This document shows positions 25,144 through 34,424 of a stretch of 64,000 bases of DNA, one piece after another. How positions within the stretch are numbered: the first letter of the stretch is position 1; every line of letters begins with the position of its first letter. The DNA comes from Candidatus Bipolaricaulota bacterium (GTDB lineage: Bacteria; Bipolaricaulota; Bipolaricaulia; RBG-16-55-9; DRXL01): the NCBI GenBank assembly GCA_025061735.1, contig JANXAU010000040.1, positions 44,259-108,258 of the forward strand, written 5' to 3'. A program made the position numbers and the translations under genes. The notes under the pieces were generated by a model. The model did no database searches. It was given only the letters and a program-made list of their open reading frames with translations, and had not been told where the DNA came from.

Positions 25144-25902
25144 TTACCGAATCGCGCGGAGAAAGCTCTGCACGCCGTCAGCGATGAGGTTCTGCACCCC
25201 TGTGCAGAGCCATTGAAAACCCTTGGACTTCCAATGCCGATAGGCCTCCGGCGTGCGGGCAATCGTCCCGACGATCTTGCCGGCAGCGCGCGCCTTGGCT
25301 CCTAGATCTTCGATGAGCGAGACCACTCTGGGATGCTGCGTCTCTCCGGGAATGCCCAGAGCCGACGAGAGATCCGACGGGCCGAAGAAGATCACATCGG
25401 CTTCTTGGACTGAAAGAATCTCCGAAAGATTTTCTATGCCCTCGAGCGTTTCGATCTGCAGGGCGATCAGGGTCTCTTGATTGGAGAGGCGCACGTGCTC
25501 TGTGAGTCCGCCGGAGCCGAAGCCCCAGTGGGAGACTCGCGCGGCAGCGAGGCCGCGCTTGCCCACCGGCGGGTACTTCACGGCTTCAATCAGACGCTGC
25601 GCGTCGGCTTTGGTGTTCACCATGGGGAAGAGAAGATTGAGCGCGCCGCTTTCTAAGTATTTCTGAATCACTTGGGGATGGTGCTCGCCGATGCGGGTGA
25701 CGCACGCGAGCTGGCGCAGCTCAGCGGCGCGATAGAGGTCTTCAGCGCGTTCGGGCGTCAGCCCCGAATGCTCCCCATCGAGGATGACAAAGTCTAAGCC
25801 CAACAGACCCAACAGCTCGATGAGCGTTGCGGAGTGAATGGTCGAGAAAGCGCCGAAGAGCGTTTCGCCTTTGTATAGGCGCTCTTTGAGCGAGTTCTTC
25901 AT
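25144..25902 (-). CDS. HpcH/HpaI family class II aldolase
   Basis: 252 residues. Members cleave 4-hydroxy-2-oxoacids to pyruvate and an aldehyde using a divalent metal. FVILDGEHSGLTPE near residue 45 has the catalytic His, VTRIGEHHP and FPMVNTKADAQRLIEAV carry the metal-binding region, and KRGLAAARVSHWG is the usual loop. The ATG at 25902 overlaps the nrfA stop (ATGA), so it is made from the nrfHA message. The true substrate is unknown; malyl-CoA or 2-oxo-3-deoxy-sugar acids are other options. Confidence 0.88.
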   Translation of the reverse strand: MKNSLKERLYKGETLFGAFSTIHSATLIELLGLLGLDFVILDGEHSGLTPERAEDLYRAAELRQLACVTRIGEHHPQVIQKYLESGALNLLFPMVNTKADAQRLIEAVKYPPVGKRGLAAARVSHWGFGSGGLTEHVRLSNQETLIALQIETLEGIENLSEILSVQEADVIFFGPSDLSSALGIPGETQHPRVVSLIEDLGAKARAAGKIVGTIARTPEAYRHWKSKGFQWLCTGVQNLIADGVQSFLRAIR

Positions 25903-27170
25903 GGCTTGGCTCGCAGCGCTGCCAGCTCGGCTTGGCGCGCGTAGTCTATCGCCTCGCCCAAGATGCGCGCTGCTTCTTGGGGACTGTGAAAGCCCATGCT
26001 GTTCTCTGCCGAGATGAAGTCCCAACGCATCTGCGCCTTGCGGTGCAAGAGCCGGGCTTCTTGCAACGCTTCGTCGCTCGCTCCCGCTTCTTTGGCGGCC
26101 TTGATCGCATCTATAGCAGAGATGATCGCCTCTTCGGCGCGCACCATCAGACTATACGTTCGATCTTGAATCCGCTCGACACGCGCGCGCAGCTCCTGCT
26201 CCGAAGTCCGATGACACGTCATGCACGAGCCGGCAATGTTCAGTAATGGGCTGCGCACCCAGTGATCGCTAATTTTGATAGCACCCTCGCGCTTGTAGGG
26301 CATGTGACAATCGGCGCACGAGACCCCCGCTTGGTAGTGAATCCCCGTAGTAAATAGCTCAAATTCGGGATGCTGCATCTTCAAAATAGGCGCGCCCGTC
26401 TCGGCGTGCACAAAGTCTCGAAAGCCGTACTCGTCGTAGAACTTCTCGATGTCATCCACAGTAAAGCCCTTGTCCCATGGGAAGACCAGATATTTTCCGT
26501 CGCCGCGGAAGTAGTACTCGACGTGGCACTGAGCGCAGACGAAGGTGCGCATCTCTTGGCGCGTCGCTTGGGAGAGGTCTATCCCGCGGCGCTGCATCGC
26601 TTCGAGAAACGCCGGGCGCGAGATTCTCAAGTTCATCGTCTTAGAGTCGTGACAGTCTACGCACGAGACGCCGTGCTGGGCCTTCGCGGCCCATTCCGCA
26701 AAGGGCGTCGCGTAGAACCGCGCCGGGCTGCCGGCCTCTTCTAAGAACTGCGAGACGTTGCCGCTCTTACACGTCATGCACGTCCCGGCTTTGGGTTCGC
26801 GCAGGGTCTCCTTCACGTCTGCCAACGACCACGCGTGGCCGCGATCTTCTTTGTAGTCCACCGAGAAGGGGTTTCCGGCGAAGAGCCTCTTCAGTCTGGG
26901 ATTCTCGTCGAGCTTCTGATAGGGCACCGAGCCGCCGTACTTGGTGCGCTCAGTGGACTCGCGTGTGCGCAGATAGCCTGCGTACTGTCGGGGCCAATTC
27001 TGCCCCCACACCGACGGGTCCGGCTCGTTCTGGGCGATCTCGATCAAGCGTCGCACTGCTTCTTCCCCTTCGCGCTTGCGCTCCATGATGTTGACCAAGA
27101 GCGCTGTCACCGCTGCAGTCACGCCTACGATCAGCACGAAGAGCACGCTCCATAACAAGATGCGCTTCAT
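25899..27170 (-). CDS. nrfA: cytochrome c552 nitrite reductase, catalytic subunit
   Basis: Pentaheme periplasmic enzyme reducing nitrite to ammonium, 423 residues. An N-terminal helix (IRLLWSVLFVLIVGVTAA-type) acts as signal or anchor. Five heme sites are visible: CMTCK near 135, the catalytic CxxCK with lysine ligand, then CVDCH, CAQCH, CADCH and CMTCH. The VEYYFRGDGKYLVFPW region and the Ca-site follow family order. It receives electrons from NrfH, encoded just upstream on the same strand. AAGGAGG precedes the ATG. The stop overlaps the aldolase start. Confidence 0.96.
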   Translation of the reverse strand: MKRILLWSVLFVLIVGVTAAVTALLVNIMERKREGEEAVRRLIEIAQNEPDPSVWGQNWPRQYAGYLRTRESTERTKYGGSVPYQKLDENPRLKRLFAGNPFSVDYKEDRGHAWSLADVKETLREPKAGTCMTCKSGNVSQFLEEAGSPARFYATPFAEWAAKAQHGVSCVDCHDSKTMNLRISRPAFLEAMQRRGIDLSQATRQEMRTFVCAQCHVEYYFRGDGKYLVFPWDKGFTVDDIEKFYDEYGFRDFVHAETGAPILKMQHPEFELFTTGIHYQAGVSCADCHMPYKREGAIKISDHWVRSPLLNIAGSCMTCHRTSEQELRARVERIQDRTYSLMVRAEEAIISAIDAIKAAKEAGASDEALQEARLLHRKAQMRWDFISAENSMGFHSPQEAARILGEAIDYARQAELAALRAKP

Positions 27171-27203
27171 CGCTACCTCCTTGTCAGTATCTTTACTTAG
27201 CGC

Positions 27204-27227
27204 AGCGAAGAATCCAGACTCTTCGCT
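27204..27227 (-). other. intercistronic stem-loop between nrfH and nrfA
   Basis: AGCGAAGA and TCTTCGCT form an 8-base-pair stem with an 8-base loop in the 66-base gap. No T-run follows, so it is more likely an mRNA-stability or expression-ratio element than a terminator. Confidence 0.5.
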
Positions 27228-27236
27228 CTGGGACAG

Positions 27237-27683
27237 CTACGGCCCATGTCCTACCCCGCGATGACACTCAAAGCACGCTCGGTCGAAGTTCGCCTCGTGG
27301 ACGATCTCGCTGACGATCGTCTGATGGCACTCGATACAGTTCAATTGTAGCAATTGACGATTGCCCTCGGTCAGCCGAATGGGTTCGGGAAAATTTTGCA
27401 ACGTGAACGCTACGGAGTGATGGAAGCCGTTGCGCGCTTTGGAGAGCCATTTGCCCACCAGATCGTGCGGCACGTGACAGGCATTGCACGTAGCGACGGC
27501 CTGATGGCTAGAGCGCGACCAGGAGTTATAGACGTCGTTCATGATATGACAATTGACGCAGGCTTTGGGGTCGTCGGAGAGATAAGACCCTCCGCGCGCG
27601 TAGATGAACGTGAATAGGCCGATCCCCATTGCGATACCTAGTGCTACAAAGACAGCGATCTTGAGCCAGAGCCAAGCGCGCAT
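27237..27683 (-). CDS. nrfH: NrfH tetraheme quinol dehydrogenase for nitrite reductase
   Basis: 148 residues: one N-terminal membrane helix (LKIAVFVALGIAMGIGLFTF) and four CxxCH heme sites (CVNCH, CNACH, CIECH, CFECH), the NapC/NirT-type NrfH plan. It oxidises menaquinol and passes electrons to NrfA. The ATG at 27683 was chosen because TATGAT of a good promoter ends 7 bases upstream, and longer starts would overlap the -10. There is no ribosome site, so the message looks leaderless. The stem-loop and nrfA follow. Confidence 0.93.
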   Translation of the reverse strand: MRAWLWLKIAVFVALGIAMGIGLFTFIYARGGSYLSDDPKACVNCHIMNDVYNSWSRSSHQAVATCNACHVPHDLVGKWLSKARNGFHHSVAFTLQNFPEPIRLTEGNRQLLQLNCIECHQTIVSEIVHEANFDRACFECHRGVGHGP

Positions 27684-27690
27684 AAGACTT

Positions 27691-27719
27691 ATCATAGCGC
27701 TAGGGGAAGCTGAGTGCAA
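27691..27719 (-). promoter_or_regulatory. nrfHA promoter, leaderless layout
   Basis: TTGCAC, a 17-base spacer and TATGAT on the minus strand, with the -10 seven bases before the nrfH ATG. No FNR-like TTGAT-N4-ATCAA site is obvious in the 98-base divergent gap. Confidence 0.6.
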
Positions 27720-27745
27720 GCTTGCAGAGAGAGCTGCTGAGCAAT

Positions 27746-27775
27746 TTGACGGCTCTCTAGAGTTCGGAGTAAGCT
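27746..27775 (+). promoter_or_regulatory. polA promoter, leaderless layout
   Basis: TTGACG, an 18-base spacer and TAAGCT; only 6 bases separate the -10 from the polA ATG, so transcription should start at or next to the start codon. Confidence 0.55.
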
Positions 27776-27781
27776 TAGAGT

Positions 27782-30451
27782 ATGGCCGAGCGCATCTTGC
27801 TCATTGACGCCAGCTCGCTCATCTACCCGGCGTTTCACGTCATGGGCGAGCTGAAGACAAGCACTGGCTTGCCCACCGGCGCCATTTACGGCTACGCTCG
27901 CACCGTCTTGATGCTGTTAAGAGAGTACCCATCACAGTATATCGCCGTCGCGTTCGACAGTCGCGGGCCGACCCACCGGCACGAGAAATTTTCAGAATAC
28001 AAAGCCCATCGCCCAGCGATGGACGAGGCCCTCGCCACCCAGATTCCCAAAATTAAAGAGCTAACAGAAGCCCTCAGACTGAAGCGATTCGAGCAACCCG
28101 GCTATGAAGCCGACGACATCATCGCGGCGCTGGTAGCAAAAGCCCAAGCCCAAGGCTTAGAGATCTTGATCGTCAGTAGCGATAAAGATCTCTTGCAATT
28201 GGTTGGCGATAGCGTGCGCGTGCTCAAACCAGGACGCGACGTCACTAGGGACTTCAAGATTCTCGACGCTGAAGGGGTGCGGGAATATCTGGGTGTGCCC
28301 CCCGATCAAGTGCTGGACTTTCTTGCGTTGGTGGGGGACAGCTCGGATAACGTGCCGGGGGTGCCGGGGATCGGCGAGAAGACCGCCCAGAAGCTCTTGA
28401 GAGAATTTGGCTCGCTCGATGCGCTCTTAGAGAATTTAGATAAGATCGAGCCGAAGAAGCTCAGCGAAAGACTGAAAAATTATAGAGACCAAGCGCTGCT
28501 CAGTCGGGAGTTGGTACGGCTCAAGCCGCCGCCGTTGGAGGTCTCTTTAGAAGAGTGTCGGGCACAGCCGCCGGACTCTGAGCGATTGCGGGCGCTGCTC
28601 GAAGAGCTGGAGTTTCGCAGCTTGCTCCAGACTTCGTCTGGACTCTCCATCGTGCCGCCAGAGGCGGCACGGCCAACAGCGCAGGCGAAGCCTGCTGAGC
28701 TTGCCGTAGAGGTCGTGATCACCGAAAGCCAGCTCGATGCGCTGCTTGAGAAACTCAAAGACGCCCCAGAGATCTCCCTCGACACCGAGACCACCAGCGA
28801 AGACGCGATGACCGCGGAGCTTGTCGGAATCTCGCTAGCCGTTGAGCCGAACTCGGGTTTTTATATCCCCCTTGCTCACAGCTATCTCGGCGCGCCACCG
28901 CAGCTCCCGCGCGATCTCGTCATCAAGAGACTGAAAGCGCCGCTGGAGACCAAACCCATCATCGGGCAGAACCTCAAATACGACGCGAAGATCCTCAAGC
29001 GCTTGGGGATCAGTATAAAGAATATAGTCTTTGACTCGATGCTCGCGGCGTACTTGCTCGACCCAGAGGGCCGCAAAGATCTGAACGAACTCGCGCAACG
29101 CTATCTGGGGCACAGTGTGATGAATTTCTCTGAGCTTGGGGCTGAAAGAATGGATATGGTGCCCGTAGAGCAAGCGGCTCGTTACTCCGTCGCCGACGCG
29201 GAAGCCGTGATCAGACTCAAAGAGAAGATGCTCCCAGAGCTGCGCTCCCGAGACCAAGAGAAACTCTTCTACGAGATCGAGTTGCCCCTGATCTCTGTGC
29301 TCGTCGAGATGGAGCTGAACGGGATTCTCTTAGACAGAGAGGTCTTGCGCGAGCAGGCCAAAGAGCTAGAGACCCTTGCGACCCAGCTCTTGCAAGACAT
29401 CTTTCGCTTGGCTGGACAAGACTTTAACCCTAACTCCCCCAAGCAAGTCGCCTACGTGCTCTTTGAAAAGCTGAAACTTCCCGTGCTGCGCAAGACCAAG
29501 ACCGGCCCGTCTACCGATGCGTATGTGCTACAAGAACTCGCTGGACTCCACCCGCTCCCAGAAAAACTGCTAGCGTACCGCGAGCTGGAGAAGCTCTTGA
29601 GCACGTATGTGAAAAAACTCCCGGAATATATCAATCCCCAGACAGGTCGGGTGCACACGACGTTTCAGCAGCACGTCACCGTGACGGGCAGATTAAGCTC
29701 GACCGAGCCGAATCTGCAGAATATTCCGGTGCGCAGCGAGCTGGGCGGACAGATCCGCAAAGCGTTCGTCGCGCCGCCGGGGAGGGTGCTCATCGGAGCC
29801 GACTACTCCCAGATCGAATTGAGAATCTTGGCGCATCTGTCGGGCGATGAAGGGCTGGTCGAGGCGTTCGAGCGCGACGAAGACGTGCACGCGCGCACCG
29901 CCGCGACGATCTTTAACATCCCGCTAGAGAGCGTCAACGCGCAGCAGCGCCGCATCGCGAAGATGATCAATTTCGGGCTGTCTTACGGAATGACGGGGTA
30001 TGGGCTGGCGCAGCGCACGGGGATTCCCCGAAGAGAAGCCGATCGGTTCGTGAAGAGCTATTTTGAAAAATATCCCGGCGTGAAGGCGTACATGGAGCGC
30101 ACCGTACAGCAAGCCAGGGAGCAGCGCTATCTGGAGACGCTGTTGGGGCGTCGGCGCTATTTTGTGGAGCTATCGGCGCAGACGCAGCGCGAGGCGATCA
30201 ACTTTCCGGTGCAGGGGAGCGCCAGCGACATCATGAAGCTTGCGATGATCCGCGTCTATGAAAAGATCGCATCGGGCCATATCCAAGCCCAGATGCTCTT
30301 ACAGATCCATGACGAGCTGATCTTTGAGGCCGACGCCCAGCACGCCGCACGTGCGGCCCACCTCATCCAACAGACGATGGAGAGGGCGTTTCCGCTTCGC
30401 GTGCCCCTGAAGGTCGAAACGCACATCGGGACGAATTGGGGAGAGATCTGA
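27782..30451 (+). CDS. polA: DNA polymerase I
   Basis: 889 residues with three domains: 5'-3' nuclease (residues 1-290; GYEADDIIA, SSDKDLLQL, GDSSDNVPGVPGIGEKTA), 3'-5' exonuclease (320-500) and polymerase (to the end). Exonuclease motifs are intact (LDTETTS, GQNLKYDAKIL, YSVADAEAV), so proofreading should be active, unlike Taq polymerase. Polymerase motif A is DYSQIELRILAHLSGDE, the O-helix is RRIAKMINFGLSYG and motif C is QIHDELIFE. A promoter with the -10 six bases upstream suggests leaderless expression; it diverges from nrfHA. Confidence 0.97.
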   Translation: MAERILLIDASSLIYPAFHVMGELKTSTGLPTGAIYGYARTVLMLLREYPSQYIAVAFDSRGPTHRHEKFSEYKAHRPAMDEALATQIPKIKELTEALRLKRFEQPGYEADDIIAALVAKAQAQGLEILIVSSDKDLLQLVGDSVRVLKPGRDVTRDFKILDAEGVREYLGVPPDQVLDFLALVGDSSDNVPGVPGIGEKTAQKLLREFGSLDALLENLDKIEPKKLSERLKNYRDQALLSRELVRLKPPPLEVSLEECRAQPPDSERLRALLEELEFRSLLQTSSGLSIVPPEAARPTAQAKPAELAVEVVITESQLDALLEKLKDAPEISLDTETTSEDAMTAELVGISLAVEPNSGFYIPLAHSYLGAPPQLPRDLVIKRLKAPLETKPIIGQNLKYDAKILKRLGISIKNIVFDSMLAAYLLDPEGRKDLNELAQRYLGHSVMNFSELGAERMDMVPVEQAARYSVADAEAVIRLKEKMLPELRSRDQEKLFYEIELPLISVLVEMELNGILLDREVLREQAKELETLATQLLQDIFRLAGQDFNPNSPKQVAYVLFEKLKLPVLRKTKTGPSTDAYVLQELAGLHPLPEKLLAYRELEKLLSTYVKKLPEYINPQTGRVHTTFQQHVTVTGRLSSTEPNLQNIPVRSELGGQIRKAFVAPPGRVLIGADYSQIELRILAHLSGDEGLVEAFERDEDVHARTAATIFNIPLESVNAQQRRIAKMINFGLSYGMTGYGLAQRTGIPRREADRFVKSYFEKYPGVKAYMERTVQQAREQRYLETLLGRRRYFVELSAQTQREAINFPVQGSASDIMKLAMIRVYEKIASGHIQAQMLLQIHDELIFEADAQHAARAAHLIQQTMERAFPLRVPLKVETHIGTNWGEI

Positions 30452-30489
30452 GCCTCAAATCGAGCTTGCTCGTAATCCAGCAGCTCTTC

Positions 30490-33294
30490 TCACCATCCTG
30501 CCGACAGATAAAGCTTGGGACTTGGCTCTCCTACTCCCTGCGCGATCCCTAACCGCAACGCCCAACCGAAGAAATAGCCCGTCGTCAATTGCACGCCGAT
30601 CTCCGCGCCGAAGCCGATCTTCAGCTCATTGACGTCTAATTGCTCACCCGCCAAGCCCGCGTCCACAAAGACGCTCCCGCGCAGCTCGTCCAAAAAGACC
30701 GGCCAGTACCCCACCCCGCGCTCGATGTTCACCAACGGGAAACTGTAGCCGATGCTCGCGGTGAGTATCTGCTTGCCCTTGGCTAACTCTCTCTCAAAGC
30801 CGCGCACGGCAAACGCCCCATAGCCGCCCCCCAGCGAGAACCCCTCTTCGGGTTTTTCCGCATCGCTCCAGCCCGCCGAGAGCCTGAGCGCAAGCGTGTG
30901 CGTCTCGCGCACCGGCAATCGCAGCGTCTCTTGCAGGGAGAGTATCAGCTTGCGCAGAGGCGGGGCATCGCTGGGCAGCTCGAGATGTCCCTGAAGAGAG
31001 ACCCCCAAGCTGTCACGCCAAAGATCAGACCCACTCACCGATTGATAGAGATATTGCCCGATGTAGATCTCTTTGGTGCGGGCTTTCTCTAGATATTCGA
31101 TGCGCTGGTAGTTGGCTGTGGCTATCTGAGTGCGAAAGAGACTCTGCTCCAGAGGCAGGATCGCTCCCAACGCATAAGCTCGGTCGTCGCGGCCCTCGCG
31201 CACCGAGAGCGTGAGCACGGGCAAGAAACGCGCCACGATAAGATCAAACGAGTAGATGAGCTTGCTCTTGGTGAAATCCCACCCCGTCATCAGTTGATAG
31301 TTGTACTTGCTCAGCGCGTCTCGGCCCATCGTGACAAGACCCAGCGTGCTCCCATCGCCGAAGGGGAGCCAGAGCTTGGGCCAGAGCGACGGCAGGACGC
31401 TGTAGGGCTTGATGGGGTAATCCGTCTTGGGGAAGCCCGCCCACGCCGGGATCGTCTCGGAGGAGATCGAGACGGGCTTCCACGCTTGAGGGTCGAAGGG
31501 CATCTTGTGGAGATCGTACCCGTCGCTGCCGTAGCCCGTAAATACGATAGAGCTTCCATCGGGGGAGACGGCGGGATCGAAGGCGCCCGTCAAGAGATTG
31601 GTGACCCGATAGAACGAGCCATCGCGGAGCTTGTACGCATAGAGATTGGTGACGCGATAACTGCCCCGATCGGAACTGAAGAGCAGATACTCTCCGTCGG
31701 GGGAGAACGTTGGGTCTAGGTCTTCGGCCTTGTCTTGGGTGATGGGTTGAAGAGAGGAGCTGGAGAGGTCTAGCAGATAAATATCTTGATACCCGCCGCG
31801 CCGCCAGAGCGAGAGCGCGAGTCTCTGGCCGTCGGGAGAGACGGCCAGCGAGTGCACGGTGACGCTGTTGTCGGGGAACTCTTGGACGGGCGTGATCTTC
31901 CCGGAGGGGAGATCGAGCTTGGAGATCGCGGTGCTGGCGTCGCGCCCGATGTGATGCGCAAAGTAGATCGTCTGGCCGTCGGGAGCAAAAGCCGCGACAT
32001 ACGCGCGCGCGCCGCGAGTCAGCCGCCGCTCGCTCTTCTTCTCTAAGTCGTAGAGATAGAGATCGCTGTGGGCGTAGAACAGCCCGTTATAGTCGAGTTT
32101 GCTGAAGAGCACAGATTTTCCATCGGGGGAGAAGCTGGGGAGCTGCATCGGCCCGAAGAGGATTTCGCGGTCGCGCTGGCCGTGCGCGTCTATCACTCGC
32201 AAGCCGTTGCGTCCCGGCCCGCCGTGCCGATAGACGATCTCCCTTCCGTCGGGCGACCAACTGGGCTGTCCCGTCCCCCAGCCCCAGCGCGTCAGGCGCA
32301 GGCTGCTCGTCAGGCCCTCTTGGGTGATCGCGCGAATCTCTTCAGAAAATCTCTGGTGCAGCCAGCGCTGAAACCCCGCATAGACTTTATCGGCAGAATC
32401 TTTGACGACCCTCTCTAAGACCGAGTTGAAGTTCGCGCCAAAGCCGGTCATAAACAACAGATTCAGCAGTTCTGCAGAGTTCACGTCGTTGAATCGTTTG
32501 AGCGTATCGGAGCCGTAGGTCTCTTCGAGATAGAGCAAGAACCACGCGCCGAAGTTATAGACGAGCAGCCCGGCTGGGGGCCAGCTCTGACGGTTATAGT
32601 ACCCCGAGATCTCATCCCAGCGCGGGATTTTATTGTCCAAGACCATCTGCCGCACCATCATTAGCGTATTGGCATCGTTGAGGCGCGACTCGCCCAAGTG
32701 CTTGTATTTTTCATAGACGGCCAGCCCCTCTATAAACGGAATGGGCTTGCCGAAGTTGGGCATGATGATATTCCCAAAGATTCTGCGTAAGAGCGCGTTC
32801 CAGCCGCTGGCGATCTCGAGGTCCATAATGTGCACCAGCTCGTGATAGACGAGCACTCTGATCCAACTGTCTAGGCGCACGTTGGCCCAATCGGCCAAGC
32901 GCAGCTGCGCCGGGCCGATATAGATCGTATTTTGGGGGATCGTCGTCGCCGAGCCGACGATGCCGTCCATCACATCAAAGATCACGATATAGATTTTGCT
33001 CGCGGGCGCGCGCCCGAACTCTTTTTGGATAATCTCATAAGACTCCTCGGCGATGACGGCCGACTCTTGCGCGATCTTTTCTAGCCCTTGGTGATAGACG
33101 ATATCAAAGTGCGGCGTCTCTAGCTGATGCCAGCGCAGCGCAGGATCGAAGACCATGATCTGAGCGTGAGCAGAAGAGACAGACAGCAAGAGACTGAGAA
33201 TCACGGAAATCACATAGCACACACGGAAGTTTCTTTCCGTGCTCTCTCTGTTCTCCCGTGTCTTCCGTGATTCAAAGAATCTAGAACAAAGCAT
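30490..33294 (-). CDS. outer-membrane protein: HEXXH peptidase domain, beta-propeller and C-terminal barrel
   Basis: 934 residues in three parts. After a signal peptide (VILSLLLSVSSAHA) comes a gluzincin-like domain with VLVYHELVHIMDLE near residue 150, a zinc-type HExxH with EGLAVYEK as third-ligand region. Residues 330-640 are TolB/PD40-type propeller repeats (FSPDGKSVLFS, VSPDGQRLALS and similar). The last 250 residues are alternating beta strands that end YLSAGW, an aromatic-terminal Omp85/surface-antigen-like barrel. The likely site is the outer membrane. TAAGGAGG precedes the ATG. The neighbouring gene upstream is another barrel-like protein. Confidence 0.85.
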   Translation of the reverse strand: MLCSRFFESRKTRENRESTERNFRVCYVISVILSLLLSVSSAHAQIMVFDPALRWHQLETPHFDIVYHQGLEKIAQESAVIAEESYEIIQKEFGRAPASKIYIVIFDVMDGIVGSATTIPQNTIYIGPAQLRLADWANVRLDSWIRVLVYHELVHIMDLEIASGWNALLRRIFGNIIMPNFGKPIPFIEGLAVYEKYKHLGESRLNDANTLMMVRQMVLDNKIPRWDEISGYYNRQSWPPAGLLVYNFGAWFLLYLEETYGSDTLKRFNDVNSAELLNLLFMTGFGANFNSVLERVVKDSADKVYAGFQRWLHQRFSEEIRAITQEGLTSSLRLTRWGWGTGQPSWSPDGREIVYRHGGPGRNGLRVIDAHGQRDREILFGPMQLPSFSPDGKSVLFSKLDYNGLFYAHSDLYLYDLEKKSERRLTRGARAYVAAFAPDGQTIYFAHHIGRDASTAISKLDLPSGKITPVQEFPDNSVTVHSLAVSPDGQRLALSLWRRGGYQDIYLLDLSSSSLQPITQDKAEDLDPTFSPDGEYLLFSSDRGSYRVTNLYAYKLRDGSFYRVTNLLTGAFDPAVSPDGSSIVFTGYGSDGYDLHKMPFDPQAWKPVSISSETIPAWAGFPKTDYPIKPYSVLPSLWPKLWLPFGDGSTLGLVTMGRDALSKYNYQLMTGWDFTKSKLIYSFDLIVARFLPVLTLSVREGRDDRAYALGAILPLEQSLFRTQIATANYQRIEYLEKARTKEIYIGQYLYQSVSGSDLWRDSLGVSLQGHLELPSDAPPLRKLILSLQETLRLPVRETHTLALRLSAGWSDAEKPEEGFSLGGGYGAFAVRGFERELAKGKQILTASIGYSFPLVNIERGVGYWPVFLDELRGSVFVDAGLAGEQLDVNELKIGFGAEIGVQLTTGYFFGWALRLGIAQGVGEPSPKLYLSAGW

Positions 33295-33313
33295 AGAAAT
33301 CCTCCTTAGGTTA

Positions 33314-33358
33314 CTCTCACCCTCTCCCTCTTAGGGAGAGGGAAAGGGTGAGGGTGAA
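33314..33358. repeat. C-rich palindromic repeat, copy 3 (short form)
   Basis: TCACCCTCTCCCT and AGGGAGAGGGAAAGGGTGAGGG surround a short TTA loop, a compact version of copies 1 and 2. It sits in the 66-base gap between the two outer-membrane-type genes, just upstream of the ribosome site of the downstream one. Confidence 0.75.
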
Positions 33359-33360
33359 TA

Positions 33361-34374
33361 TCACGAGCCAAAGAGCAGACGGTACTCCCCGTCGCGCTTG
33401 AAGACAATATCTAAACGAAACTTCAAGCCGTCCAGCGAGAGAATGGCGCTCAGCCCCCACGAGAGCAGATTCGCCATCGGGACGATACATCGTGCGCAGC
33501 GCTCTGCTTCTTCTGTCTCTTCTGGCTTTTCGCGCAGAGCCGTCTTCGTGGTGCTGAGCTGCACGAAGACCGCGCCCTCTATGAAGAAGCTCTCGAAGAG
33601 CGGCTTGTTGATCACCGGCAACGGGGGTAATCCCAACGGCACTCTTATCATCTCGAAGCGGCGCTCAAAGCGCAAGGCCCAGAACTGCTCGCCCTTGATA
33701 GTTTCTGTCTCCCCCTTGACGCTCTGGACGAACTCGAAGTCTGGCAAACGGCCCTCGTTCTGGAGCGTGCCGAAGCCGAAGCTCACCGATAGAAGATCGC
33801 GTTTCAGCTCCAGATGGCTCTGGGTGTACTGAAAGCTCAACGGCAAGACCCCCAGACGCCACCAGCCGTAGAGGGTGCGGCTGTTCACGTTGAGCGTGAT
33901 CCCAAAGGGCAGAGCGAAGCGCTGCGCCGAACTCAGCGAGAGATACAGAATATCTGGGGGAAGCTCGTTGGGCACCCAGGGCCAGAGCGTGCCGAAGAAG
34001 AGAGTGACGCTGTTTTCGTACTGTTGAATCTCCACGTCGAGGAGCGTTCCGAGCGATCTTGAGCTTTTGTGAGTCACTTGGAGGCCCGACTGCCCCACGC
34101 GCCCCAGCACCGGCGTCCCCGGCCAATCGAGCAGGGAGAGTTTGACCTCCCATACCGTTAGACCGGCTTGGTAGCGAATCTTCTGGCTTTGCAGGCCGTA
34201 GGCCAGCGCTAGCGACGGTTCCAAAAACTGAAAGAGCTTGAAGCTCCCCTGCGCGCCGAGCAAGTAGCCGTCCACGCTGTTCTGCTCGAAGACGGGAGTG
34301 AGATTCTGAGCAGCGACGGGCATGGCCATAGCGAACCCCATAAGAACGATCAGCGCTCTTACACAGTTTTTCAT
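33361..34374 (-). CDS. secreted, probable outer-membrane beta-barrel protein
   Basis: 337 residues. The N-terminal signal peptide ends at VAAQ, and the rest shows short amphipathic strands (SVDGYLLGAQGSFKLF, NVNSRTLYGWWRLG) with turns, typical of an outer-membrane barrel. A Cys pair (CARC) lies in a loop near residue 298. I do not recognise the family and no catalytic residues stand out. The promoter (TTGACC, 18 bases, TACAAT) and AAGGAGG site lie upstream; the downstream 934-residue protein gene is probably cotranscribed. Confidence 0.72.
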   Translation of the reverse strand: MKNCVRALIVLMGFAMAMPVAAQNLTPVFEQNSVDGYLLGAQGSFKLFQFLEPSLALAYGLQSQKIRYQAGLTVWEVKLSLLDWPGTPVLGRVGQSGLQVTHKSSRSLGTLLDVEIQQYENSVTLFFGTLWPWVPNELPPDILYLSLSSAQRFALPFGITLNVNSRTLYGWWRLGVLPLSFQYTQSHLELKRDLLSVSFGFGTLQNEGRLPDFEFVQSVKGETETIKGEQFWALRFERRFEMIRVPLGLPPLPVINKPLFESFFIEGAVFVQLSTTKTALREKPEETEEAERCARCIVPMANLLSWGLSAILSLDGLKFRLDIVFKRDGEYRLLFGS

Positions 34375-34394
34375 TCGTAAACCTCCTTGGGGCT

Positions 34395-34424
34395 ATTGTA
34401 AGAGAGGGCGCGTGAGGGGGTCAA
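34395..34424 (-). promoter_or_regulatory. promoter of the outer-membrane protein pair
   Basis: TTGACC, an 18-base spacer and TACAAT on the minus strand; the -35 overlaps the last codons of yraN. A leader of about 13 bases follows, with an AAGGAGG ribosome site. Confidence 0.6.
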
